From positions 7,153,501-7,217,500 of the forward strand of contig JAPTOF010000003.1 in NCBI GenBank assembly GCA_028554755.1: 64,000 nt of DNA, given 5' to 3'. A program made the translations under genes and the position numbers. Positions 11,858 to 22,503 of the stretch are shown here, piece by piece. The stretch is from Cordia subcordata (taxonomy: Eukaryota; Streptophyta; Magnoliopsida; Boraginales; Cordiaceae). A model generated the notes under the pieces. The model saw only the letters and a list, made by a program, of their open reading frames with translations, was not told the origin of the DNA and searched no databases. The first letter of the stretch is position 1. Each line of letters begins with the position of its first letter.

Positions 11858-13142
11858 GAGTTGACAGTGAACGAGCAGCACCTAAAGCACGCATATGATC
11901 TAAGCATGGCTCATGTAGAGACTATAACACTTTAACACCCCATATATGGAGGTTGATAATAAGTTGGTAATCGCCTAGCTAACGACAGGGTGGTTAGCGC
12001 TACTAAGAGGCAACCTAAGTTAAATTTTGTCATTTTCATTTCTTGTTTCACTTTCCTTTTATTTGTTTTCTTTCTTTTCACCCACACAAAGTGTTGAATT
12101 CTGATCCCTTTTCCCATAGGATAAATCTCATCTTATTTATTTGCATATGCCTAGGCAAGCTTGCATGGCAATGCTATTAACGTTGTTCGTTGCGAGTGTT
12201 TGTGGTCTATTGAGTAATAGGGTTAATAGTTGAATTATAAACTATTGGCATGAAGAGCTTCGACAAGAATGCAGGGTTGCATCTATCCTTTCTCTACTTG
12301 CTCCCTACTTATTTAGTCCTTCCCCACCATCTTCATTTGCTTTGTATTGCTTAATTGCTTGTCATGTGGTTCTATTTATTTGCTTAAGGACAAGCAAAAT
12401 TTAGGTTTGGGGTGTGATATTTTGGTTTTTATTGTTTTATACTTCATTAAGGTAGATTGCATTTTTTTTTTGTAAAATTGGCTAAACTTTTGCGATTTAT
12501 GCGTATATAGGTCATTTATCTCTTGGTTGATTAGAGTGCTAGCTGTTATGATTGACTCAATTGATTAGTGATATAAGTTTGCGTAGTGGGGAATGAATGG
12601 AGTAGAGGGAAAGCGAGTCTTAGAGGGGCTGCTTTTAAAAGTTGTAAGGAGTGAGTACCTTTAAGAATGTACCTTGTAGCTACCCTATGGCTTGGTTGGA
12701 AAAAGTGGCTAAAAAGGGGTGTTGATATGCGTGGCCCTTCCTTGATTGGTTCTTTTTTATGTGCCTTAGCTTTTCTTTTTCTTTTGTTTTTGTTATGTAA
12801 TGCAATGTGAAAAAAGAAAAAGTGAAAAGTCCAAAAAAAATTGAAAAAGGTAAAAAGGTGCAAAAAGATGAAAAAGATAGAAAAATCGAAAAAAAAGTGA
12901 GAAGAAGAAAAATCCAAAGGCACCAAACTCAAGGTCAACTTACCACAAGTTGCTTTTTCATTCTTTTGTTTTAATGTGAATAAGGTGCTTATAATATTTT
13001 GTGAGCCATTGTGTTTGTACAATCCTTCTTTCTTTGTCTGTGAGACTTTGTGCGTGTTAGGGAGGCCATGTTAGTCAAAGGGGAACGAAATATCAATATC
13101 TCGAGTGTATGCGTTAGAATCCTAGGCTTGTGGTGGCATAGT
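11858..13142 (+). other. A 3' non-coding region, part 1, with inner polypurine tract
   Basis: After pol comes GCTACTAAGAGGCAACC (about 12000), shared with C and D. A purine tract AGGTTTGGGG follows at 12403-12412, preceded by GGACAAGCAAAATTT. An A-rich stretch rich in AAAAAG and GTGAAAA units (12805-12905) is also present in C and D. Element C starts at 13143, and A resumes at 20840. Confidence 0.75.
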
Positions 13143-14159
13143 TGATGTATTGGTTTTGAGTGTGCATGCGCATTGCATGTATATACTTGTTTTGAGGTAT
13201 TTTGTACTTCATTTGGTGTATTAGTATAGCATTTCCATCTTACTTGTGCATATTAGGGTTTACATGTTCATAGTTAAGCGTGTAACTTAAATGCTACACT
13301 AATGAGCATTTATTGCTTATTTTAGGTGACATTTGGAAAGATAATTAGAGCTTGATTGAGGGTGCTTAGAATGTGAAACAAAGCCAAGGGTGTTTCGGAC
13401 ACAAAGGAATGAAGTGCATTTGGAAGTGGCCTGGAGAAGAAAGGAGTGATCGAGGCAAAACTAGGCATAATGGGAGTTAAATTCGAATTTTTCAACCAAA
13501 AAAAGGACATGGACAAATTTTGGACATATTTTAGGGTGCAAAAAATGGCTTCCGAGATCCCTAAAAGCGATACGAAGCCATAGAAAAAATGGTGCACGAA
13601 CCGGAGTCAAAACGAAAAAGATATGAACATTTTACTATCAAGACCGGTCGACCTCCTATCAAGGCCGATCAACCTAAGAATCTTGGCCAATTTAGGCTGA
13701 TTGACTTAGCCCCAAAGCCGGTCGATTGGCTAGGCCCCTGGTCCTACGCGTTGGCAACTCTATTTAAACAACTTTTCAGTCCTTTTTTAGGGAAAACACC
13801 AACCCAATTCACACACCCACTTTCTTAAACCCAAAAACCACCTAAAACCATCGCACATACTCACTTCTCAACACATTTATCACTTGGAATCAAGGATCCA
13901 AAAGGATTTAACACTAGGATTTGGGTATAGCTCATGGATTGTAAAGTTCGGCTATGGATAGAAAGGTGTCTCTCTTTTATCCTAAATCTAATTATGTATG
14001 ATTAAAGCTATGAAGGGTGATTAGTCTTGTAGATATGGATTGATTACTACTCTTTTGTAATGGGTACTTGATGGATTTATTTATATATGCTTTGTGCTTA
14101 AGGTTTCAAAGGCTATTTTACATACATGTCTATGTGTTTGTTGAAATGCCTCAATGAAG

Positions 14160-14203
<44 letters not shown>

Positions 14204-15170
14204 AAGTCTATTATGCTATTAACCATATCCAAATTATTATGCTAGCATGTCTATGTGTTTGTCTGGTGATTACATAAAGTGGGTATAACTATATACATGT
14301 CTATGTGTGTGTTAGCATACTTAATAGCATAAATAGCTTCTATTACTTACATGTCGGGTGCTATTGCTTAAATTGGTGTAATCTAAGTATGTCTATCTGC
14401 TTAGTAGTAGAATACTTTGAAATATTCTCAAACGACATGCCCTAGATGTATATGCTTTGTGCTCAAAATGTTAATACCCGTTATTGTGATGATGATTGGT
14501 GGTGTATAACTAATGGCTAGCCTAGGTCAAGTCTCCCTTAGCTTTAAATCCACCTAATGGGTTTTAGGATAGGTTAGTCGACCTTAGATGGACTAGGTCT
14601 TGGCTTTAAATCCAGCTAAGGGTTTAGACGCTAGGGTTAGATTGATTTAAGTTACCTAGAATCCTAACTAACTAGCCCTATGGCCTTAAGTCATAAAGAC
14701 CGCGCCGTAGATCTAAGTTAGGCACCTAGGGACGGACTCGTACTGAGGTTTAGGGTGTAATTAGGAGCTTAGTTAGGAGTCTAGACGAGAGCAACCAAGT
14801 TTAATCCATCAAGCAACCCTAACAAAAAGTAGTAATCACCCATTTGCAAGCCATAATCACCCTATTCCCCATTTGCATGTGTTAGCATCCTCTTAGATCA
14901 CTTGATTCCCTCATCACACACACACACATAGACCACCCTTCTATTTTCTTGCCTTAGCTTAGATTTACCTTTCCCAAGCTCCCTTTAAACCAAGAAACCA
15001 AAACATAGTAGTTAGGTCTTCAACATATAGCTTTTTAGGATACACATAGCTTAGGACACCTCATACGTTAGGCCTCCCCGTGGATTTGACCCCGCACTTG
15101 CACACACTATGTTACACGTGACCCGTGCACTTGTGGGGTATTTAGTCTTGTGCTCTGAAATAGCGTATCA
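13143..15170 (+). repeat. C 5' LTR (2028 bp)
   Basis: TG/CA ends, matching 18729-20839. A TATTTAAACA promoter-like motif lies at about 13761. CATGTCTATGTGTTTGTT-type motifs lie near 14124, 14249 and 14297, and a 40-nt TA microsatellite at 14161-14200. The CTTGGCTTTAAATCC and CATAAAGACCGCG blocks correspond to similar blocks in A and D. Confidence 0.87.
14161..14200. repeat. (TA)n microsatellite
   Basis: Uninterrupted TA repeats of 40 nt within the C 5' LTR. The matching place in the 3' LTR (about 19838-19879) carries a TA-then-TG repeat, so this site has diverged since insertion. Confidence 0.95.
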
Positions 15171-15176
15171 AGTTCT

Positions 15177-15194
15177 TGGTGCTGTTGCCGAAGA
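15177..15194 (+). other. C primer binding site (tRNA-Asp type)
   Basis: TGGTGCTGTTGCCGAAGA, 6 nt after the LTR end. It is a derivative of the Athila tRNA-Asp primer site. Confidence 0.8.
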
Positions 15195-15354
15195 GGCAAT
15201 GGTTGTTTGGTTTCTTTTTTTTTTTGTGTCTTAGCTTGTTACATGTTGTTTTATCTTTTCATTTCAAGTTTTCTTTATTTTGAACAAAATATTTTTAAAA
15301 AAAACTATTGTTGTGGTCTATGTAGAGCAGTACTTGTACTTGATAGAATATTAG

Positions 15355-17297
15355 TGACCCTAATGCTTCTTGGTGGTCCTTAGTATCCTCTTCCCTATTA
15401 CCTAAACTTGTTCTCAATGCATGTCGTGTGTGTGGAGGTTATATGCATCAAGCTTTCTTTTGTCCCCTTTAAAATCCCCAATCTAAGGCTAGTGCTAACT
15501 ATGGCCCCTATAATCATGAATTATCTCATACATCTTCATTTAGAAATCATGACTATAAGGATGTGTATTCTTGTTATTGCAATTATTATGGAAGCCATGC
15601 TCATGATTCCAATACTTGTCCTACCTTTCACCTTTATTCTCGATTGCATGTAACGCCCAATGCCTCTAGCAATCATATGCCCATGCATCTATCTTCATCT
15701 TATTGTGATTCTAGTGAGCAACATTATGCATCTACATATTGGGGTCAAGATAACTCTTCATTTGGTCCACCTCCATGCTTTGAGAGTCCATTCTTCACAC
15801 AATCTTTTCCCACTCATCCTTCCTCCGAGTATTATAATGGTTGTGCTTATAATGTTTCCAATCACGAGATTTCCCGTTCTAACTCGATTGAACTTTTTTA
15901 TTTTAGGTCTCTTACATGTGATGAAAAGATCGATTATCTCCTATCCTTCCAATTTAACAAAGACTAGGTAGATTGATGCAACAAATTGACTATTGAGCTA
16001 AGTGCTTTAGGAAAGAGATTGAGATTTAAGAACTCGTCGTTGAGAATGTTGAGATGGCATTAGATTAGGTTGAAGAGATAGGAGAAAGATCTAGAGATAA
16101 GAAAAATAAGGATAAAAATGATGATGTGTTGGAAAGACAACTAGAAAGGGAGGTCAATGGATAGATAACATCATATAGTGATGATGAGAATGAGCTTGAT
16201 GATAGCTTAGTTCTTGATGACTCTTATGGATATGTTTTAGAGGAAGTAGTACCCTATCCTTCTAAGCTTTCAATGTCCTCTATTGAGTTGCATGAGCCTA
16301 TCCTTTCTCCTCATCCCATACTTCACACATATTTGGAGGTTGAAACTCATGATCATAGAACTCATTTGCATTTCAAGTCCTTATTTGAGGAGTCTAAGGT
16401 ACACACCTTCTTTAAGCATTCAAGCATCCATGATCCGAAATCCTTTGAGTCCCTATTGTTCCCTCCATGTGTGTCTAATCTGTATGAAGAGCATGATGGT
16501 GAGATAACACCCACTAGTGATGAATGTATTGTTGAATTTAAAGAGACTTTAGCTAGTGAAGGTTTAGAGTCATCCATTGAGGAAAACAATACATCAATCT
16601 TAGAGGTTTTAAATGATAAGTCTCTTGAAGTTAAGAATCATAATGTTGAGGAGAATAACAACTCTAAGAAGACACATAAAAAAGAAACCGGTGTGCTTGG
16701 AAGACTGATCTATGGGTCTCTTTGGATGTTTGATTATTCTTTATTGGAGAAAAAACCCATTAGGATTGAATCTGCCCCTCATGAGGGGTTAGAGCGACCT
16801 AAGCTTGATGGTGTTGTATTTTATAGAGAAGAAGAGTGTAGTACATCCACTTTGTTTATCATTGCACCTTCTTCTCTAAATATCACTCTTACTCCCCTTT
16901 CCCATTCCATTGAGCCTCCCTTTTTGGAGCTCACGTTTGTGCCTCATGCATAAAACATTTTCATCGAGGGTTAGAAAACACTTCTCCCATGTTGCGTGCA
17001 TTTGACCTATCTTTGACCCATGGGGATGGTGTATTATTAGCCCTTGATTATGAAAAGAAGGCCATGGAATGGTTAATTAGAGAGCACACGGGGCATGATC
17101 TTTCACGTTTATGCATAACACCTTCCACACTTGTGCACATATTTTTATTTGCTGATTCCGGGTGGGAGTTAGAAAAGGGGTGCATTGAACATTCATTGCC
17201 CCATTATTTGTTGCATGACCCTTTTCTTTCTACTGTTTGTGCGTGGTTGAATATCCAGCAATTTGTGCCTCTTAATTTTAAACATGTATTGCTGTAA
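15355..17297 (+). pseudogene. C-element protein of unknown function: zinc knuckles, Ser/His/Tyr-rich part, acidic part, conserved C-terminal block
   Basis: A near-continuous reading frame with a few stops and frameshifts. Near 15420-15460 a CX2CX4HX4C knuckle reads CRVCGGYMHQAFFC. A second reads CNYYGSHAHDSNTC at about 15575-15616, with Tyr where the second Cys should be. A Ser/His/Tyr/Pro-rich stretch follows (15563-15967), holding YWGQDNSSFGPPPCFESPFF. Then comes an open acidic part of 226 codons (16273-16953). A last part (16989-17297) has FDLSLTHGDGVLLALDYEKK, WLIREHTGHD and SGWELEKGC. Element D carries the same order of parts. I do not recognise the protein. Zinc knuckles suggest RNA or nucleic-acid binding, perhaps Gag-like packaging, but that is inference. 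Confidence 0.7.
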
Positions 17298-18728
17298 CAC
17301 TAGCGCCCAGCTGTAGATGTTCAATCCAACGCTACTAGGAGGCACTGTAGACATGTTTATATTCCATTGGCTTTCCTTGTTTTCCTTTTCTTTTATTTGC
17401 TTTTTGTAGTTTAGTTCTCTTGATTTTCATTTTCTTTTCCCTTGTTTTCTTTTTCACCATTCCAAGTGTTGACTTTCTCTATCATTTCTAATTTTTATAC
17501 ACCTTGTCTATCCTTAGATGATGCCAATGCGAGCTTGCATGGCAATACTACTAATTGTATGCTTTGAGTGTTTGTAATTTGTTGAGAAATAGAGATCAGT
17601 AGTTGAATCATTATCCATTAACATCGTAGAGCTTCAAAGAATGCAAGGTCGTATCTATCGTTTCTCCACTTGTTCCCTCTTATCTACCCCGTCCCCACCA
17701 CCCTTACTTGCTTTGTGTTTCCGATTTGTTTGTTGAGTAGTATTGTTCTATTTGCTTAACAACAAGCAAAGTTTAGGTTTGGGGGTGTATTGTAGGAGTT
17801 TGGTTGTGTTGTTATATTCTTTTACTAGGGTAGATGTGCATTATGTGCTTAAAATGGCGAAAATTTTTCAATTTTTATGCATATAGGGTCGTTTATCTCT
17901 TGTTGATTGGAGTATTGGCTTTTGTGATTGATTTAATTGATTGGTAGAGATAGGGTTGTATTGTAGGGAGTAAATAGAGTGGAAGGAGATTTAAGTCTTG
18001 AAGAAGATGCCCTTGAAAGTTGTGGGGAGTTAGTGCCTCTAAGAATGCACCTTGTAGCTAGCCCATGGTTTGGTTGGAAGAAGTAATGAAAAGGGGTTTT
18101 GATATGAGTGCCCCTTCCTTGATTGGTTCTTTTTCATGTGCCTTAGCCTTTCTTTTTCTTTTCTTTTTATTATGTAATGTAATACAAAAAGTGTGAAAAA
18201 TCCAAGAAAATGGAAAAAGTCAAAAAGCTTGAACAAGCCAAAAAAATTTTTTAAAAAATGAGAAAAGCCAAAAAGGCACAAAAAATGCAAAAGTGAAGTT
18301 CATCGAATAACTGCTTAAGTGACACAATGTCGACTTTGCACAAGTTATCGTTTTGTTTTTTTGATGTTATATGAATAAGGCTCTTACGTCTTTTTACGAG
18401 CCATAGTGTTTGTACATTTTGTCTTTTCTTATCTTGGAGGCCATGCTAGTTGAGGGGGTACGAAGTATCAACATCCCGTGCATGTATTAAAATCTCGGGC
18501 TTGTAAAGGTATAGGTACTTGGGAAATTCCTAGAGGTGTGAGAACCTTTGTAAGTAAGGGGTGAATCCAAAAAGGCTTGGAGATTTCTCTACGAAAGGAT
18601 GACCCCTACATTCTCCTTAGAGGCACTATGATAGCAAATTAATCCCTTAGGCAACCCTCTTTACCAACTTAGTGATAGACTTAGGTTTTGGTTGCTTGGG
18701 CACAAGCAAGGATAAGGTTTGGGGGTAT
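17298..18728 (+). other. C 3' non-coding region with two polypurine tracts
   Basis: Contains GCTACTAGGAGGCAC (about 17330), an inner purine tract AGGTTTGGGGG at 17775-17785 and an A-rich tract at 18180-18295. GGCTC/GAGCC inverted pentamers lie at 18379-18402, and the terminal tract AGGTTTGGGGG at 18715-18725 abuts the 3' LTR. Each purine tract follows ACAAGCAA. The same order is seen in A and D. Confidence 0.8.
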
Positions 18729-19622
18729 TGACGTGTTTTGTGTGTACTTGTGCATTGCATTTATATACTTTTTTTTAGGTGTTCTGTACTTCATTTGGTA
18801 TATTAGTATAGCATTTAGGTCCTACTTGTGCACATTGGGGTTTACATGTTCATAGTTCAGCATAGAACTTAAATGCTACATTAATATGCATTTATTACTT
18901 GTTTTAGGTGAGATTCGAGAAGATAATTAGAGCTTGATTGACGGTGCTTGAAGTGTAGAACAAAGCCAAGGGTGTTTCGGACTTAAAAGAATGAAGAAAA
19001 GTGCATTTGGAAGTGACTGGGCGAAGAAAGGAGCGATCGAGGCGAAACTAGGCACAATAGGAGTTAAATTCAGAGCTTGCAAGAAAAAAAGGAAATGGAC
19101 AAATTTTGGACATGTTTTAGGATGCAAAAGATGGCTTGGGAGATCCCCAAAAGCGGTACAATTTCATAAAAAAAGGTGGGCGAATTAGAGCTAAAACGAG
19201 CAAGATATGAATATTTTACTGTCAAGACCAGTCGACCTCTTGTCAGCCGATCGACCGGCCAGATCAAAATCTTGGCCAATTTAGGCTAGTTGACTTAGCC
19301 CCAAAGCCGGTCGACCGGCTAGGCCTCCGGCCCTGCACGTTGACAATGTCATTTAAGCTACTTTTCAACTATTTTTTTAGGGAGAACACCAACCCAATTC
19401 ACACACCCATTTCCCTAAACCCAAATCCACCTAAAACCACCTCACATACTCACTTCTCAACACATTTATTACTTGGAATCAAGGATCCAAGAGGATTAAA
19501 CACTAAGATTTGGGCATAGCTCATGGATTGTAAAGCTTGGATATGGATAGAAGGGTATTTCTATTTTATCCTAAGTTTAATTATGTATAATTAGAGCTAT
19601 GTAGGGTGAATTTATATATGTA

Positions 19623-19665
<43 letters not shown>

Positions 19666-19714
19666 CTTGTATTTATGGATTTATTACTACTCTTTTGTAA
19701 TGGGTACTTGATGA

Positions 19715-19762
<48 letters not shown>

Positions 19763-19835
19763 TTTATGCTTAGGGTTTCGAAGGCCATTTTGGATACATG
19801 TCTATGTGTTTGCTGAAATGCCTCAATGAAGTTGC

Positions 19836-19880
<45 letters not shown>

Positions 19881-20839
19881 AATTGAAGTCTATTATGCTA
19901 GTAACCATCTCTAAATCATTATGCTAGCATGTCTATGTGTTTATGTAGTGATTACATGAAATGGATATGACTATATACATGTCTATATGTATGTTAGTAT
20001 ACTTAATAGCATAAATAGCTTCTATTTCTTACATGTCAAGAGCTGTTGCTTAAATTGGTGTAATCTAAGTATGTCTATATGCTTAGTTGAAAACTCCAGA
20101 ATATTCTCAAACGCCATGCCCTAGATGTGTATACTTTGCACTCAAAACGTTAATACCCTCTATTGTGATGATGATTAGTGGTATATAACTAATGGCTAGC
20201 CTAGGTCGAGTCTCCTTTGCTTTAAATCTAGCTAATGGGTTTTAGGGTAGGTTAGTCGACCTTAGACGAACTAGGTCTTGGCTTTAAATCTAGCCAACTG
20301 TTTAGACGCTAGGGTTAGATTAATCGAAGTCACCTAGAATCCCAACTAGCTAGCCCTATGGCCTTAAGTCATAAAGACCACACCGTAGCTCTAGGTTAAT
20401 CGACGCTTAGGGATAGACCCACACTGAGGCTAAGGTGCAATTAGGAGGTTAATTAGGAGTCTAGACAAGAGCAACCAAGTTTAACCCATCAAGCAACCTT
20501 AACAAGAAGTAGTAATCACCCATTTGTAAGTCGTAATCACCCTATTCCCCATTTCCACGTGTTAACATCCTCTTAGATCGCTTGATTCCCCCATCACACA
20601 TACACACCACCCTTTTATTTTCTTGCCTTAGCTTAAGTTTACCTTTCCCAAGCTCCGTTTAAGCCCAAAACCCAAAATTTTGTGGTTAGGTCTCCAACAC
20701 GTAGTTTTTAGGATGCACATAGTTTAGGACACCTCACATATTAAGCCTCCCCGTGGATTCCAACACTCGCACACACTGTGCTACATGTGACCCGTGCACT
20801 TACAGACTATTTAGTCTTGAGCTTTAAAATAGCATATCA
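18729..20839 (+). repeat. C 3' LTR (2111 bp)
   Basis: Starts TGACGTG directly after the polypurine tract and ends GCATATCA. Colinear with 13143-15170. It is longer than its partner mainly through extra TA/TG microsatellites at 19618-19661, 19720-19760 and 19838-19879. Confidence 0.87.
19618..19879. repeat. Cluster of TA and TG microsatellites
   Basis: Three separate runs inside the C 3' LTR: TA/TG at 19618-19661, TA at about 19720-19760, and TA followed by (TG)n at 19838-19879. Confidence 0.92.
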
Positions 20840-21059
20840 ATAGCTACAAGGGAATTTCCCATGAGATGTAAGGCTCTTTATGAGCAAAGGGAGGATCCAA
20901 AAAGGCTTGGGTACCTCTCCACAATAGGAATAACCCTTTCATGCTCTTTAGGTTCATTGAGATAGCGAGTCAATCCTTTAGGCAACCTTTTTTAGCAACC
21001 TTGAGATAGACTTAGGTTTGGTCTTGCTTGGGGACAAGCAAAGAGAAGGTTTAGGGTTT
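20840..21059 (+). other. A 3' non-coding region, part 2, with terminal polypurine tract
   Basis: Resumes element A after C. AATCCAAAAAGGCTTGG-like sequence here matches the end of C's own 3' region. The purine tract GAGAAGGTTTAGGG (21043-21056) precedes the LTR. Without C it lies 942 bp from the inner tract at 12403. Confidence 0.8.
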
Positions 21060-21555
21060 TAATATGCCTCAATTTTGTATGTGTTTGCATTGTACATTGC
21101 TTAAGCTTTTGAGGTGTTGTGTGCTTGTAAAGTGGCATTCATGTAGTACATATGGTAGAATTAAGCTTAAGCGAAGATAATTGTACATAGTTGAGTTTAA
21201 TAGATAAATACTACAATAATTAGTCATTTTAATGATTTAGGTGAGACTTGGGTTAAAAATGAAGCTTACACGATGATGGGTGATAAAGACAGAAGGTGTA
21301 CGGGTCGTGGGGAAGAGCCTAGAAGCAAAGAAGATGAAGATTAAAGCAAATATGAGCTACCAGTTGACCCCCCCAAAGGCCATCGGCTGAGTCGACAAAT
21401 CCAGAAAACAGAAGATTGTAGTAGCTGAGCCTACCAAGGTCAGCTTGTTATTCCAGAGAGCAATTAGAAGAATTGGTCGGCCCCTCCTATTACCGGCCAA
21501 TTGGTAAGGTCGACCAGTAATGATGTTGATGCCTATAAATAGGGCCCAATGTTTA

Positions 21556-22503
21556 TAGGGTGTTTGGATTGGCTTATAAAAAAGCTACTTAAAGAACTTC
21601 TGGCTTTAAGTGATTTTTTTTTATTGTCAACTTTAAGTAGTTACATCTTTGAATAAAAGTTGTAGTTATAAAAATAAATATTTACATGTTTGATTAAAGT
21701 GGGTTGAAAAATAAGTTATATAATTAAAATAACTATTAAAGACATTAAAATATAATTTAAAAAGGTCAGTATAAGATAAAAGAATAAAGATATTTTAGTA
21801 ATAAAAATAAAAAGGTAAGGATAAGATAGTAAATGATTTAGAGGGTGTTTGGATTGGCTTATAAAAAAGCTACTTAAAGTACTTCTGGCTTTAAGTGGCT
21901 TTTTTCTATTGTTAACTTTAAGTGGTTACGTGTTTGAATAAAAGTTGTAGTTATAAAAATAAGTATTTACATGTTTGATTAAAGTGGGTTGGAAAGTAAG
22001 TTATATGGTTAAAATAACTATTAAGGACATTAAAATAGAATTTAAAAAGGTAAGTATAAGATAAAAGAATAAAGATATTTTAGTAATAAAAATAAAAAGG
22101 TAAGGATAAGATAGTAAATGATTTGGTTAAACTTGTTTTTTTTCAAAGTGCTTAAAGCCATAAAAAGCAAAAGCTGGGGTTGGGGAGCTTTTTATTTTCT
22201 ACTTAAAGTCACTTAAAAAAAAGCACATTTTTAACTAAAACAAAAACTTTCATTAACTTAAATTAGGCTTTAAGCAGGTTTGACCAGAAAAAAAGCCAAA
22301 CCAAACACCCTCTTAGTCAAACTTGCTTTTTTTCAAAGTGCTTAAAACCATAAAAAACAAAAGCTGGGCTGAGGAGCTTTTTATTTTCTACTTAAAGCCA
22401 CTTAAAAAAAGTACGTTTTTAATTAAAACAAACACTTTTATTAGCTTAAATTAGGCTTTAAGCAAGTATAACTAGAAAAAAAAAAGCCAAACCAAACACT
22501 CTC
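21556..22503. mobile_element. Tourist-like MITE (PIF/Harbinger type), outer copy
   Basis: Present in the A 3' LTR and absent at the matching place in the 5' LTR. Terminal inverted repeats start TAGGGTGTTTGGATTGGC and end GCCAAACCAAACACTCTC. The TSD is TTA (21553-21555) and TTG (22504-22506). Without the inner copy it is about 473 bp. It has no coding capacity and would need a Harbinger transposase in trans. Confidence 0.85.
21841..22312. mobile_element. Tourist-like MITE, inner copy (472 bp)
   Basis: Starts GAGGGTGTTTGGATTGGC and ends GCCAAACCAAACACCCTC, near-perfect inverted termini. A perfect TTA duplication is at 21838-21840 and 22313-22315. It is inserted in the same orientation into a nearly identical outer copy. 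Outer and inner copies look very alike, so the second insertion probably came from a recently active family. Confidence 0.9.

Larger units (their letters stand above)
13143..20839 (+). mobile_element. Athila-like non-autonomous retrotransposon C
   Basis: LTRs at 13143-15170 and 18729-20839 start TGATGTATTGG / TGACGTGTTTTG and end GCGTATCA / GCATATCA. The target duplication is ATAGT (13138-13142) and ATAGC (20840-20844), one mismatch. The internal part is only 3558 bp and has a PBS, one long broken ORF and two polypurine tracts, but no capsid, protease, RT or integrase. It would need enzymes from an autonomous relative. Element A has the same PBS class and 3' layout and is a plausible type of helper. 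Its ORF is better kept than those of A and B, which fits a younger insertion. Confidence 0.87.

Noticed and set aside
11858..12400. Search for an envelope-like gene after A integrase
   Set aside because: Some Athila elements have one. Here the stretch between integrase and the inner purine tract is short and stop-filled in all frames I followed.
12546..13022. 158-codon minus-strand open frame rich in Phe and Lys
   Set aside because: It is the complement of the A-rich, low-complexity 3' tract of element A. Such tracts give long open frames by composition, and the same kind of frame appears opposite the C tract at 18039-18290.
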